Assembly (NCBI RefSeq): GCF_000800255.1
Contig: NZ_CP009747.1
Span: 4,898,001-4,962,000 of the forward strand
Length of the DNA: 64,000 bases
Source of the DNA: Pseudomonas parafulva
Lineage (GTDB): Bacteria > Pseudomonadota > Gammaproteobacteria > Pseudomonadales > Pseudomonadaceae
Direction: 5' to 3'
Position 1 is the stretch's first letter. Each line of letters begins with the position of its first letter. The notes below the pieces were generated by a model. It made no database searches and was not told the DNA's origin. It saw only the letters and a list, made by a program, of their open reading frames with translations. Shown here piece after piece: positions 1 to 10,202 of this stretch. The translations under genes were made by a program, and so were the position numbers.

Positions 1-1
1 T

Positions 2-1936
<1,935 letters not shown>

Positions 1937-2075
1937 ACCGACTGTCCGTCCGGAACGGCGTTTTCAGCGTCGATCTGGGCGGAAATGCTGGAGTCTGCCG
2001 ACCATTTCGCGGATGATACACCCCTCGCGGGGCCGGCGTGGCCGTGTGCCCCCAGGAATCCACACGAGTATCACT

Positions 2076-2097
2076 GCGGTTGCCGCGCGGCAACCGC
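2076..2097. repeat. Perfect 22-bp palindrome upstream of the lipoprotein gene
   Basis: The 11-base arm GCGGTTGCCGC (2076-2086) is followed at once by its exact reverse complement (2087-2097). The palindrome ends 12 bases before the ATG at 2110 and sits beside the presumed ribosome-binding site GGATGGGA. It could be a protein-binding dyad or an RNA hairpin that limits translation. Its function is not known. Confidence 0.6.
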
Positions 2098-2109
2098 CTG
2101 GATGGGACG

Positions 2110-2820
2110 ATGAAATTTCTGCGCCTTCCCTTTGCGCTGTTGATGACGGGACTGCTGGGCCTGGGCGGGTGCACCATGCACCAGCCGGTGGCCTTGTATC
2201 AGCTCGACAGCGGTGACCCCGGCCAGCCGACGCAGGCTGCCGGCATGGCGGTCGTGCTCGGACCGGTCTCGGTCGCCGACTACCTGCAACGTGAAACCTT
2301 CCTGCAACGTCAGCCCGATGGCAGCCTCACCGCCGCGACCGACGGTCGCTGGGCCGGCAGCCTGTCGTCGGATATCGACCAGTTGCTGGTCCGCCAGCTC
2401 GCCTGGCGTCTGGATAGCCAACGCGTGGTCCTGGCCCCGGCCAGCACCGGCTTCACGCCTGATGTGCAGGTGCTGTTGTCCATCACCCGCCTGGACTCCG
2501 GCAGCAGCCAGCCGGCGATTCTCGATGCCCAGTGGCGCGTGCTCGACCGTCGCGGCCATGTGCGCGACAACCGTATCGTTCATCTCGAGCAGCAGCACGA
2601 AGGCAGCGAAGCGTCCCAGGTTCAGGCCCAGGGGCAACTGCTGCAGCGGTTGGTCGAGCAGTTGAGCAGCGCGGTCAAGCCTTTGGCCAACCAGCCGGCG
2701 CTCGCCGAAGAAGCCCCGAAGAAGCCGGCGGCCCAAGCCCAGGTGAAGAAGCAGCCCGAGAAATCGAGAATTCCGATGGCTTCGCCGATTCGCACGGACA
2801 TGGAAGTGTTCCGCTTCTGA
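2110..2820 (+). CDS. PqiC/YmbA-like ABC-transport auxiliary lipoprotein
   Basis: This is a 236-residue putative outer-membrane lipoprotein of the PqiC (YmbA, DUF330) type. Members of the family work with MCE-domain proteins such as PqiB in moving lipid across the envelope. The ATG at 2110 gives a proper signal: MKFLRLPF, a hydrophobic stretch, and the lipobox LGGC with Cys21 as the lipidated residue. The open frame extends upstream to 2038, but that would bury the signal peptide. The mature part begins with a PVALYQLDSG strand typical of the family. The last 40 residues are Lys/Ala/Pro rich (EEAPKKPAAQAQVKKQ) and probably disordered. No pqiA, pqiB or other MCE partner lies next to it. The family call rests on sequence recall and is moderately sure. 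Confidence 0.72.
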   Translation: MKFLRLPFALLMTGLLGLGGCTMHQPVALYQLDSGDPGQPTQAAGMAVVLGPVSVADYLQRETFLQRQPDGSLTAATDGRWAGSLSSDIDQLLVRQLAWRLDSQRVVLAPASTGFTPDVQVLLSITRLDSGSSQPAILDAQWRVLDRRGHVRDNRIVHLEQQHEGSEASQVQAQGQLLQRLVEQLSSAVKPLANQPALAEEAPKKPAAQAQVKKQPEKSRIPMASPIRTDMEVFRF

Positions 2821-2828
2821 CCCATCCG

Positions 2829-3065
2829 GCACAAAAAAGCCCGCAGCGATGCGTAATGCGGTTCACTTAAGATCTGTTTTGCTGGAATTGGGGCTGCTGC
2901 GCAGCCCATCGCGGCGCAAGGCCGCTCCCACAGGGTCCGTGCAGCCTCATGTTTAAGGGTTTGCGCGGAATTTGTGGGAGCGGCCTTGTGCCGCGAAAGG
3001 GCCGCGAAGCGGCCCCAGCATTCTTAAGTCAACCGCATTACGCAGCGCTGCGGGCTTTTTTGTGC
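2829..3065. terminator. Bidirectional terminator split by a REP doublet
   Basis: Two 43-base arms (2829-2871 and 3023-3065) are reverse complements with only two mismatches. Each carries GCCCGCAGCG next to a run of six A or T at the outer end, the pattern of a two-way Rho-independent terminator between the convergent lipoprotein and membrane-protein genes. Instead of a short loop, 151 bases separate the arms, filled by an inverted REP pair. The likely explanation is a REP doublet inserted in the original loop. Confidence 0.75.
2890..3016. repeat. REP doublet (REPIN), copy A
   Basis: Two inverted REP units. The left one reads GGGCTGCTGCGCAGCCC, then GGCCGCTCCCACA; the right one reads TGTGGGAGCGGCC, then a GGGCCGCGAAGCGGCCCC hairpin. 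The same architecture recurs in this window at 35871-35967 and 61029-61611. Such doublets are a known dispersed element of P. putida and relatives. Confidence 0.8.
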
Positions 3066-3077
3066 GTTGGCCTCCGA

Positions 3078-4550
3078 TCAGCCGCGCCGCTCGTGCATGC
3101 GGGCCAGTTGACGCTCCAGCATCGACGGATACGGCTCCATCAGTCGTTCGACACAGCAGGCCCCCTCGGGGCTGGCAATCGGGCGAATACGCGCACGCTG
3201 GCGGATCAGCGCATCGTCGCTGACCTGACGTTCGACCAACAGCAGGTTGCGGCTGTGCTGTGACAGGGCCAGGGCTGCCTGGGCCTTGTCGGTCATCAGT
3301 AGATCCACCTGGTCCATGTCCAGCAGGTCTTCGCCCAGCGCCAAGCCCAGTTGCAGTTGCAAGGTGATGCCGCTGTCGGCCACCTCGATCTGCAAGGCGT
3401 GGCCCAGGGCGCGCAGCAGCTCGCCGCAGCAGATGGCGTTGGTGAGGTAGTCCTCGCCGCTGTGACGGCTGTGGAACAGCAGCAGGGTGCTGCCATCGTT
3501 GAGCGTCTGCACTTCACCTTCGTAGAGCGACGCGGCCTGATCCAGGCAGTCGCGGTAGCGCTCCAGAAGCTCGGTCAGGCGCGTGCGCGGCAGGCGCCGC
3601 AGTTGCTCCTGGGAGCCCAACTGCACCGCCAGCACGGCGCTGGTGTTCGGTTCGTCCGGCTCGGCAACACTCAGCGCCTTGGCGCTGGGCTCGTTGTCCT
3701 CGAGCAGGTCGGCGAAGGCGTCGTCGTCGGCCTCTTCGTCGGCCGCGACGGGGCGGGCGCTCACGGGCTTGGCGGTGGGCTTGCGGGGGGCGGGCTCGAC
3801 CGGTAGGTCGGCGAAGTCGTCCTCGTCTTCCGGCTCGGGTTCAGGCTCCGGTGGTGGCGGCGGCGCCAGCTTGGCGTGCAGCTGCCTGGCCAGATCGCCG
3901 ATCTCGTCCTGACGCTCGATGCCCGGGGTGTAGGGGTGAGGATCGCGTAACCAGACCCGCAGTTGCAGCAGCGGCGTGGAGATGAAACGACCCAGGCGCA
4001 GGCTCAGGGTCAGCGCCAAGGCCAGCAGGATGGCGGCGAGAATGCCCATGCTCTGCAGGCTGATCAGCATCGGCTGCTGGAACTGGCTCATGTCCAGGCT
4101 GATGCGCAGTTGCCCGGCGGTCACGTCCTGGAAGGTGATCTTGGTCTGGTAGACACCCTCGGCCTCGCCCAGCAGGCTGTTCTTCGGCCGTTGCCCGGCC
4201 TCGGCGAGGATGCGGTTGTCGGGGCTGTAGATCGCCGCGTGGGCCACCAGCGGGTTCTTCACCAGGTTGCCCAGCAGCACGTTGAGGCTGAGGATGTCGT
4301 TGGACACCAGCAGCTCGGTCGCCGACGTCGCCGTCTGGGTGGTCAGGCTCTGGCCCACGGCATCGGCCTGCTCGTGCATGGCCTGCTTGAACTGCAGGCC
4401 CATCACGCAGGCATAGATCACCAGAGCCAGCGCCACCAGGAAAATGTTGTGGCTGGCGATGCGCAATGCCAAGGGAATACGGCGTTGGCTCAAGGCTCGG
4501 AAGATCATCAGAAAGAAGTTGTCGGTTTTGACGGGCGTGGGCCGGTTCAC
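3078..4550 (-). CDS. Two-pass membrane protein with HAMP-like region and degenerate cyclase-like domain
   Basis: The 490-residue protein has membrane helices at about residues 29-53 and 164-185. Between them is a periplasmic sensor-like segment, and after the second comes a HAMP-like stretch (about 186-228). A Pro/Glu/Asp-rich linker follows (about 229-303, including APPPPPEPEPEPEDEDDF). The C-terminal block (about 304-468) follows the order of class III nucleotide cyclases: EGEVQTLNDGSTLLLF in place of GGxVxKxxGDxLLAxF, then LQLGLALG, then a helix ahead of NLLLVE. The metal-binding aspartates are not in place, so it is probably inactive as an enzyme. I chose GTG 4550 (VNRPTPVK) because a longer ATG at 4661 would run into the serB promoter and leader; ATG 4508 is also possible. 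The cyclase resemblance is my inference. Function unknown. Confidence 0.7.
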   Translation of the reverse strand: MNRPTPVKTDNFFLMIFRALSQRRIPLALRIASHNIFLVALALVIYACVMGLQFKQAMHEQADAVGQSLTTQTATSATELLVSNDILSLNVLLGNLVKNPLVAHAAIYSPDNRILAEAGQRPKNSLLGEAEGVYQTKITFQDVTAGQLRISLDMSQFQQPMLISLQSMGILAAILLALALTLSLRLGRFISTPLLQLRVWLRDPHPYTPGIERQDEIGDLARQLHAKLAPPPPPEPEPEPEDEDDFADLPVEPAPRKPTAKPVSARPVAADEEADDDAFADLLEDNEPSAKALSVAEPDEPNTSAVLAVQLGSQEQLRRLPRTRLTELLERYRDCLDQAASLYEGEVQTLNDGSTLLLFHSRHSGEDYLTNAICCGELLRALGHALQIEVADSGITLQLQLGLALGEDLLDMDQVDLLMTDKAQAALALSQHSRNLLLVERQVSDDALIRQRARIRPIASPEGACCVERLMEPYPSMLERQLARMHERRG

Positions 4551-4674
4551 AGAGCGCGGCTCTTTATGGCGGAATTGATGCCGGGCAGTATAGCGACCCG
4601 CGTTTTGTCGGCAAAGTATCGGTGCTGCCCGATGGTCACTGAAAGTGGGTAGAATGCGCACTTTTCATCGAGTT

Positions 4675-4678
4675 GGAG
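4675..4678 (+). promoter_or_regulatory. Ribosome-binding site that fixes the TTG start of serB
   Basis: GGAG lies seven bases before TTG at 4686. No ATG or GTG in frame keeps the conserved N-terminus REIVLINITGEDRPGL, so the rare TTG start is well supported. Confidence 0.7.
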
Positions 4679-4685
4679 CACGGTC

Positions 4686-5900
4686 TTGCGCGAAATCGTC
4701 CTGATCAACATCACTGGTGAAGACCGTCCGGGTCTCACTGCGGCCCTCACCGGCGTCCTGCTCCAGGGCGGTGTGAACATTCTCGACATCGGTCTGGCCG
4801 TCATGCACGGCACGCTGTCGTTCGGCATTCTGGTGGACATTCCCGACAACGAGGTGGCCACCGCCTTGCTGCAAAGCGTGCAGTCCAAGGCTCACGAGCT
4901 GAACCTGCAGGCGCGCTACACGCCGATTTCCGAAGAAGACTACCAGCAGTGGGTCGACGGTCATGGCGACAACCGCCATATCGTCACCCTGCTCAGCCGC
5001 AAGGTCACCCCGGCACAGTTGCAACGCGTCAGCGCGCTGATCAGCCAGTACGGTCTGACCATCGAGCGTATCGAGCGCCTGTCGGCCCGGGTCGCGCTCG
5101 ATGCGCCCACCGAACAGGGGCGTGCCTGCCTGGAAATCTCGGTGCGCGGCGAGCCGACCGATCCCCAGGCCCTGCGCGCCGAGTTCTTCGCGCTGTCCTC
5201 CGAGCAGGGCGTCGATATCGCCTTTCAGCAGGATGATCTGTTCCGCCGCAACCGTCGCCTGGCGGTCTTCGACATGGACTCGACCTTGATCGAAGCCGAA
5301 GTGATCGACGAGCTGGCCAAGGCGGCGGGTGTCGGCGAGCAGGTGTCGGCGATCACCGAACGCGCCATGCGCGGCGAACTGGACTTCCGCGCCAGCTTCA
5401 AGGAGCGCATGGCCTTGCTCAAAGGCCTGGATGTTGGCGTGCTGGACGAGATCGGCGCCTCGCTGCGCCTGACCGAAGGCGCCGAGCACCTGTTCGCTGA
5501 ACTCAAGCGCCTGGGTTACAAGACCGCCATCCTCTCCGGCGGCTTCTCCTATTTCGCCAGGCAGGTGCAGGCGCGCCTGGGCATCGACTACGTCTTCGCC
5601 AACGAGTTGGAAGTGGTGGATGGCAAGGTGACTGGGGTGGCGGTGGAGCCGATCGTCGATGCCCAGCGCAAGGCCGATCTGCTACAGGAGCTGGCGATCA
5701 AGGAGGGGCTGCAACTGGAGCAGACCATCGCGGTGGGCGATGGCGCCAACGATTTGCCGATGCTGTCGCTGGCGGGCCTGGGCGTGGCCTTCAGGGCCAA
5801 GCCGCTGGTGCGTCAATCGGCCAAGCAGGCCATTTCTACGCTGGGTCTGGACGGGGTGTTGTATCTGCTGGGCTGGCGCGACCGCAACGGTTGCGCGTGA
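4686..5900 (+). CDS. serB: Phosphoserine phosphatase
   Basis: SerB removes phosphate from O-phosphoserine, the last step of serine synthesis, in the cytoplasm. At 404 residues it is the long form found in pseudomonads. Tandem ACT-like domains occupy about residues 1-180 (start REIVLINITGEDRPGLTAAL) and a HAD phosphatase domain the rest. HAD motif I, DMDST, is at residues 196-200, with D196 the nucleophile and D198 the acid/base. Motif II is the SGG in AILSGGFSYFA, and the late motif is VGDGANDLPML. The start is TTG. It is transcribed toward psd, from which it is separated by a 16-bp inverted repeat. Serine is a precursor of phosphatidylserine, the substrate of Psd, but convergence argues against co-transcription. 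Confidence 0.96.
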   Translation: MREIVLINITGEDRPGLTAALTGVLLQGGVNILDIGLAVMHGTLSFGILVDIPDNEVATALLQSVQSKAHELNLQARYTPISEEDYQQWVDGHGDNRHIVTLLSRKVTPAQLQRVSALISQYGLTIERIERLSARVALDAPTEQGRACLEISVRGEPTDPQALRAEFFALSSEQGVDIAFQQDDLFRRNRRLAVFDMDSTLIEAEVIDELAKAAGVGEQVSAITERAMRGELDFRASFKERMALLKGLDVGVLDEIGASLRLTEGAEHLFAELKRLGYKTAILSGGFSYFARQVQARLGIDYVFANELEVVDGKVTGVAVEPIVDAQRKADLLQELAIKEGLQLEQTIAVGDGANDLPMLSLAGLGVAFRAKPLVRQSAKQAISTLGLDGVLYLLGWRDRNGCA

Positions 5901-5914
5901 GGGCCTGGTAGAGG

Positions 5915-5947
5915 CATGAGGGCGCGGCAGGCTGCCGCGCCCTCATG
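5915..5947. terminator. Convergent hairpin between serB and psd
   Basis: A perfect 16-base inverted repeat (CATGAGGGCGCGGCAG at 5915-5930, reverse complement at 5932-5947) lies between the stop codons of the two convergent genes. It has no long T run, so it may act as an mRNA 3'-end barrier as much as a true terminator. Confidence 0.6.
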
Positions 5948-5954
5948 TGTCTGG

Positions 5955-6818
5955 TCAGCCTTGGGTCGGCAGTGCCAATTGCTCACCCATGCGTACGGCC
6001 GACAGCGCGCCGAGGTTCTGCGCCCACTTCACCTGATCCGGCCCGAACAGCACGATGGCGGTGGAGCCCAGCTTGAAGCGGCCCAGTTCCGCACCTTTCT
6101 CCAGATGGATCGGCGCACGGCTGGCTTCGTCGTAGCGAACGGTCTTGAGTTCGCGCTTGGGTGGTGTGACCAGCCCGGCCCACACCGTCTCGATCGAGGC
6201 GACGATCATTGCACCGACCAGCACCACGGCCATCGGCCCGCGCTCGGTGTCGAACAGGCACACCACGCGCTCGTTGCGGGCGAACAGTTCCGGTACGTTT
6301 TCAGCGGTGGTTTGGTTGACCGAGAACAGCCGACCTGGCACGTAGACCATCTCACGCAGGGTGCCGGCCAGCGGCATGTGCACGCGGTGGTAGTCCTTGG
6401 GTGACAGGTAGATGGTGGCGAACTCGCCGCCCATGAACGGCGCTGCCAGCGCCGGATCGCCGCCCAGCAGCTCCTGGGCGCTATAGCTGTGGCCCTTGGC
6501 CTGGAAAATGCGCCCGTGTTCGATCGGGCCAAGCTGGCTGACGGCGCCGTCGGCCGGGCACAGGATCGCGCCGGGGGTGTCGTCCAGCGGGCGTGCGCCG
6601 GGCTTGAGGGCACGGGTGAAGAAGGCGTTGAAGTGCTCGTAGGCGGTGAGGTCTTCGACCAGCGCTTCGCTCATGTTGACCTGGTAGCGCTTGGCGAACC
6701 AGGCGGTGAAGGCATTCTTGAACCAGCGTACGCGGCACTCGGCCACGCAGCCGGCCAGGCGCGAGAGCAGGTGATGCGGCAGCAGGTACTGGCTGATGAT
6801 GAACAAACGGGATTTCAT
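5955..6818 (-). CDS. psd: Phosphatidylserine decarboxylase proenzyme
   Basis: Psd converts phosphatidylserine to phosphatidylethanolamine at the inner membrane. The 287-residue precursor carries the self-cleavage motif LGST; the cut between Gly251 and Ser252 turns the serine into the pyruvoyl cofactor of the small alpha chain. Family signatures seen include FFTRALKPGARP, CPADGAVSQLG and YHRVHMPLAGTL with its catalytic His. Length is normal for the bacterial type I enzyme. It starts nine bases after the rhdA stop, so both are probably on one transcript from the HDOD gene side. Confidence 0.96.
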   Translation of the reverse strand: MKSRLFIISQYLLPHHLLSRLAGCVAECRVRWFKNAFTAWFAKRYQVNMSEALVEDLTAYEHFNAFFTRALKPGARPLDDTPGAILCPADGAVSQLGPIEHGRIFQAKGHSYSAQELLGGDPALAAPFMGGEFATIYLSPKDYHRVHMPLAGTLREMVYVPGRLFSVNQTTAENVPELFARNERVVCLFDTERGPMAVVLVGAMIVASIETVWAGLVTPPKRELKTVRYDEASRAPIHLEKGAELGRFKLGSTAIVLFGPDQVKWAQNLGALSAVRMGEQLALPTQG

Positions 6819-6827
6819 GCAGTTTCC

Positions 6828-7637
6828 TTAAACGTCTACAGGCGTGTCCGGGTGATTGCCCCACTCGCTCCACGAGCCAGCGTAGGCCTTGACCCGTGGA
6901 TAGCCCAGGGCCTTGGCGACCAGGTAGGTGAAGCCGGAGCGACGGTGGGTCTGGCAGTGGGTGATCACTTCCTTGTCGGGGGTGATGCCCAGGTGCTGAA
7001 GGGTCTGTGCGATATCGCCGCGAATGCGCAGGCGGTCGTTGAGGTCCATGCCGGCGGTCCACTCGAAATTGATCGCACCGGGTATGTGTCCGCCTCGGGC
7101 GGCCAAGACTTTCTCGCCGGAGAACTCCTGCGGTGCACGGGCATCCCAGACCACCAGGTCAGGGGCGCCCAGGCGGCTTTGCAGGTACTCGCGGGTCGCG
7201 GTGGGTTCGCCGTGCAGGCGCAACTTAACCGGTGTGTTCGCCACGGGCGGCACCTCGGTGGACAGTTGATCGGCAGGCCAGGCCTGGATCCCGCCATTGA
7301 GGTAGTGGTAGGCCTTGTGCCCGATCACGTCGAGCAGCCAGATGAAGCGCCCGGACCAGCCGCCGCCTTCGTCGTCGTACACCACGTACACCGCATCGTC
7401 GCGATGACCCAGTTCGCTGAATAGCTTTTCCAGATCGCCCAGCGCTGGCAACAGGCCGGGCGCAGGCGGTTGGCCGAGCTGGGTGCGCTTGCCGTCGACC
7501 AGGCGCGCGCCGGGGATGTGGCCGCTGCCGTAGCGATTGGCGCTGCTCAGATCGACCAGGATCAGCTCGGGCGACTGCAGGCGCGGCAGCAGGTCGTCGG
7601 CTTCGATCACCAGAGGCAAGCCGGAAAAATCAGTCAT
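6828..7637 (-). CDS. rhdA: Thiosulfate sulfurtransferase (rhodanese)
   Basis: This two-domain rhodanese of 269 residues moves sulfane sulfur from thiosulfate to cyanide or other thiophiles. The active-site loop is CQTHRRSG with catalytic Cys228, nearly the same as the CQTHHRS loop of Azotobacter vinelandii RhdA; that is why I use this symbol rather than sseA. The N-terminal domain lacks the cysteine, as expected. ATG 7637 (MTDFSGLPLVIEADDLL) has a GGAG upstream and begins where the family begins; the frame extends a further 90 bases with no homology. It lies between the HDOD gene (44-base gap) and psd (nine-base gap), all leftward, a likely operon. Confidence 0.93.
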   Translation of the reverse strand: MTDFSGLPLVIEADDLLPRLQSPELILVDLSSANRYGSGHIPGARLVDGKRTQLGQPPAPGLLPALGDLEKLFSELGHRDDAVYVVYDDEGGGWSGRFIWLLDVIGHKAYHYLNGGIQAWPADQLSTEVPPVANTPVKLRLHGEPTATREYLQSRLGAPDLVVWDARAPQEFSGEKVLAARGGHIPGAINFEWTAGMDLNDRLRIRGDIAQTLQHLGITPDKEVITHCQTHRRSGFTYLVAKALGYPRVKAYAGSWSEWGNHPDTPVDV

Positions 7638-7681
7638 CCACGGTCTCCGGGGGCGAGAAAGGGGCGATTGTAGCGCACGGC

Positions 7682-9217
7682 TCAGCCATTGCGGTTGGCG
7701 AAGCTGGCCAGTGCGCGCTCGATACATTGCGCGGTTTTGCCAAACGCCTGCACGCCAACATCGGCCAGCGGCTTGCCGCCCTGGTCGGCGATCACCAGCA
7801 TCAGCGCCTGCTCATTCAACGCCAGCGAGCGCAGCAGCACGTGTTCGCTGGGGAACAGGGCGCGCAGTGTGGTGGGCAGCAGGGGCGCGAAACGGGCGTG
7901 GTTTTCCGGCGTCAGGCGCAGTTGCGAAGCTTTGCTCAGCAGTTTTTGCAGCAGGGTGCTTGCGTTCAGGTCGACCTTGAGCGCCGCCGCCTCACGCGGC
8001 AGGACGGCGCTTTGCTGCACGCGCAGGCAGTCGTTGGGCTTGTCCAGCATCAGCAGCAGCACCCGCTGCATGCCGCAGGCCAGCAAGGCATCACGTGCCA
8101 GGGTGGCCAGGTGCATGCTGTTGCTGAACGGGCTGGGCTGGGTCAGCAACTCGCCACACAGGGCACGCCAGCGTTCCAGGTCCTGCGCAGGGGGCGGCGG
8201 CGCGGTGAGCATGTCCGGGTGCGGCCGGCGTTGCTCCCAAGGCCAGATCAGCGCTTCGGCCGGATGGAACAACGCATGCCGGGCGTGATGGCGGGCGCTG
8301 GCGGCCGCCTGCTGGTGGACCTGCTGCTGGACGTCGTCCAGGGTGGTTTGCAAATACAGCGCGGTCAGCAGTTGCCAGCGCAGCAGGTGCGGGTTGTCCC
8401 AGCCGACCTGCGCCGACAGCGCCAGCCCGTTGGCGAGCAGCACGGTATTGGCCGGCTGGTTGAACCAGCGGCGCAGACCGCTTTCGTCGTCCAGGCGATG
8501 CTGTTGGTTCAGTGCATCGGGATCGCGCGCGATATTCAGCACCTGGGCCAGTTGCTCGCGCTCTTCGAGCAGCAGGCGATAGCCCTGGGTGACCCATTCC
8601 GGCAGGCGCCAGTGCAGGGCGACGGCCCGGCACAGTTCCATGATGCGCACGCCGAACAACGCATGCTCCACCTCGGCGGCGTCCTCGCCCTTGTGGATCA
8701 CCCGCAGTTCCCAGGCGTCGAGCAGCTTGGGGTAGGCCAACGCCAGGGGCCACAGCGGCGAGAGGAACAGCAGGCTGCCCCAGTGGATTTCCTGCCACAG
8801 CCGTGCCAGGCGACTGGCGAACAGGCCGTTGGCCTGTTGCGTGGCGTGCTGGCTGATCAGCAGGAACTGGCGCAGCACCGGCGGGATGTCGTCGGCCGGC
8901 ACCGCCGGTAGACGCCCCATGAGCTGCAGGATGCGTGAAAGACCCAGGCGGTTGAGGGCGACCTCCAGGCTTTCGGCTGGCTCGGCCATGCTGGCGTTGG
9001 CCGGATGGTTGGCCTCGCGCATGACGCACAGCACCAGCGACGGGCTGTCCTGCATCAGTTCGGCGATGTCGCGCAGCGAGCGGCGGTTGTCGTTGACCGC
9101 CGCCAGGACGCGGTCATGACTCTCCTTGGGCACCGGCACACGGATACCGTCGAGTAGCTTTACCCAGCCCTCGAGAGAGGAGGGGACCTGCGCTGGCAGC
9201 TTGGTTTCGATTGGCAT
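7682..9217 (-). CDS. HDOD-domain signalling protein
   Basis: The 511-residue soluble protein has an HDOD domain at about residues 20-260. It shows LLDGIRVPVPKESHDRVLAAV, SPSLVLCVMREANHPAN and LEVALNRLGLSRILQLM, typical of the family. HDOD proteins are HD-like helical domains without catalytic metal residues and usually act in motility, cell-cycle or stress signalling. The C-terminal half (about 300-511) looks like a GAF-type fold by its pattern (LACGMQRVLLLMLDKPNDCLRVQQSA), though this is uncertain. It is divergent from motA with a 130-base gap and leads the possible HDOD-rhdA-psd operon. Confidence 0.8.
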   Translation of the reverse strand: MPIETKLPAQVPSSLEGWVKLLDGIRVPVPKESHDRVLAAVNDNRRSLRDIAELMQDSPSLVLCVMREANHPANASMAEPAESLEVALNRLGLSRILQLMGRLPAVPADDIPPVLRQFLLISQHATQQANGLFASRLARLWQEIHWGSLLFLSPLWPLALAYPKLLDAWELRVIHKGEDAAEVEHALFGVRIMELCRAVALHWRLPEWVTQGYRLLLEEREQLAQVLNIARDPDALNQQHRLDDESGLRRWFNQPANTVLLANGLALSAQVGWDNPHLLRWQLLTALYLQTTLDDVQQQVHQQAAASARHHARHALFHPAEALIWPWEQRRPHPDMLTAPPPPAQDLERWRALCGELLTQPSPFSNSMHLATLARDALLACGMQRVLLLMLDKPNDCLRVQQSAVLPREAAALKVDLNASTLLQKLLSKASQLRLTPENHARFAPLLPTTLRALFPSEHVLLRSLALNEQALMLVIADQGGKPLADVGVQAFGKTAQCIERALASFANRNG

Positions 9218-9256
9218 TTTGACATCAGTCCGAACTGGCTTTTCGCATTATGTGGC

Positions 9257-9283
9257 TATAGTCTGGCGCAGTTCTGCCGATAA
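9257..9283 (+). promoter_or_regulatory. FliA (sigma-28) type promoter for motAB
   Basis: TATAGTCT (9257-9264), an 11-base spacer, then GCCGATAA (9276-9283). The second box is an exact match to the flagellar sigma consensus (TAAAGTTT-N11-GCCGATAA) and the first matches six of eight. It is 64 bases before the motA ATG. Confidence 0.75.
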
Positions 9284-9347
9284 GTAGAAGCAGAGTTTCA
9301 AAGCTCCCGCCCCTGAACCTGACCACGACAGCAAGTGCTTCCAATCT

Positions 9348-10199
9348 ATGGCTAAAATTATCGGCATCATCGTCGTATTCGCGAGCGTTCTCGGCGGGTA
9401 CGTCCTATCCCACGGCAAGATCGCGGCGCTGATCCAGCCATTCGAAGTGCTGATCATCGGTGGTGCAGCCTTTGGTGCCTTCCTGCAGGCCAACCCGGGC
9501 TACATGACCCTGCACGTGATCAAGAAGTCGCTGAAGATGTTCGGCAGCCGCTTCACCCACACGTTCTACCTGGAAGTGCTGGGCCTGATCTACGAGATTC
9601 TCAACAAGAGCCGCCGCGAGGGCATGATGGCCATCGAGGGCGACATCGAAGATGCCGCCGCCAGCCCGATCTTCGCCAAGTACCCGGCAGTGCTCGGCGA
9701 CGAGCGCATGACGGCGTTCATCTGCGACTACCTGCGCATCATGTCCACCGGCAACATGGCACCCCACGAGCTCGAGGGCCTGTTCGACATGGAACTGCTG
9801 AGCATGAAGGAAGAGCTCGAGCACCCGTCGCACGCGGTGACTGGCGTGGCCGACGGCATGCCCGGCTTCGGTATCGTCGCGGCGGTACTGGGCATCGTGG
9901 TGACCATGGCCTCGCTCGGCGAGGGCGACCAGAAGGCGATCGGCATGCACGTGGGCGCGGCGCTGGTCGGTACCTTCTTCGGTATCCTGGCGGCCTATGG
10001 CTTCTTCGGCCCGCTGGCCAACTGCCTGCAGCACGACGCCAAGGAAGAGCTGAACGTCTACGAGGCGATCAAGGCCTCGCTGGTGGCCTCGGCCTCCGGC
10101 ATGCCGCCGTCGCTGGCGGTCGAGTTCGGGCGCAAGGTGCTGTATCCAAAGCATCGCCCGAGCTTCGCCGAGCTGGAACAAGCGGTGCGCGGTCGCTGA
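9348..10199 (+). CDS. motA: Flagellar stator protein MotA
   Basis: MotA forms the five-subunit ring of the proton-driven flagellar stator and pushes on FliG. The 283-residue protein has the four membrane helices of the family: two near the N-terminus (IIGIIVVFASVLGGYVLSH and the next) and two around residues 170-225. The cytoplasmic loop between them carries the charged residues that contact the rotor (REGMMAIEGDIED). The conserved proline is in DGMPGFGIVAAVLG. The ATG at 9348 gives the standard start MAKIIGIIVV, although the ribosome-binding site is weak. motB follows after three bases. Confidence 0.96.
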   Translation: MAKIIGIIVVFASVLGGYVLSHGKIAALIQPFEVLIIGGAAFGAFLQANPGYMTLHVIKKSLKMFGSRFTHTFYLEVLGLIYEILNKSRREGMMAIEGDIEDAAASPIFAKYPAVLGDERMTAFICDYLRIMSTGNMAPHELEGLFDMELLSMKEELEHPSHAVTGVADGMPGFGIVAAVLGIVVTMASLGEGDQKAIGMHVGAALVGTFFGILAAYGFFGPLANCLQHDAKEELNVYEAIKASLVASASGMPPSLAVEFGRKVLYPKHRPSFAELEQAVRGR

Positions 10200-10202
10200 G
10201 TC

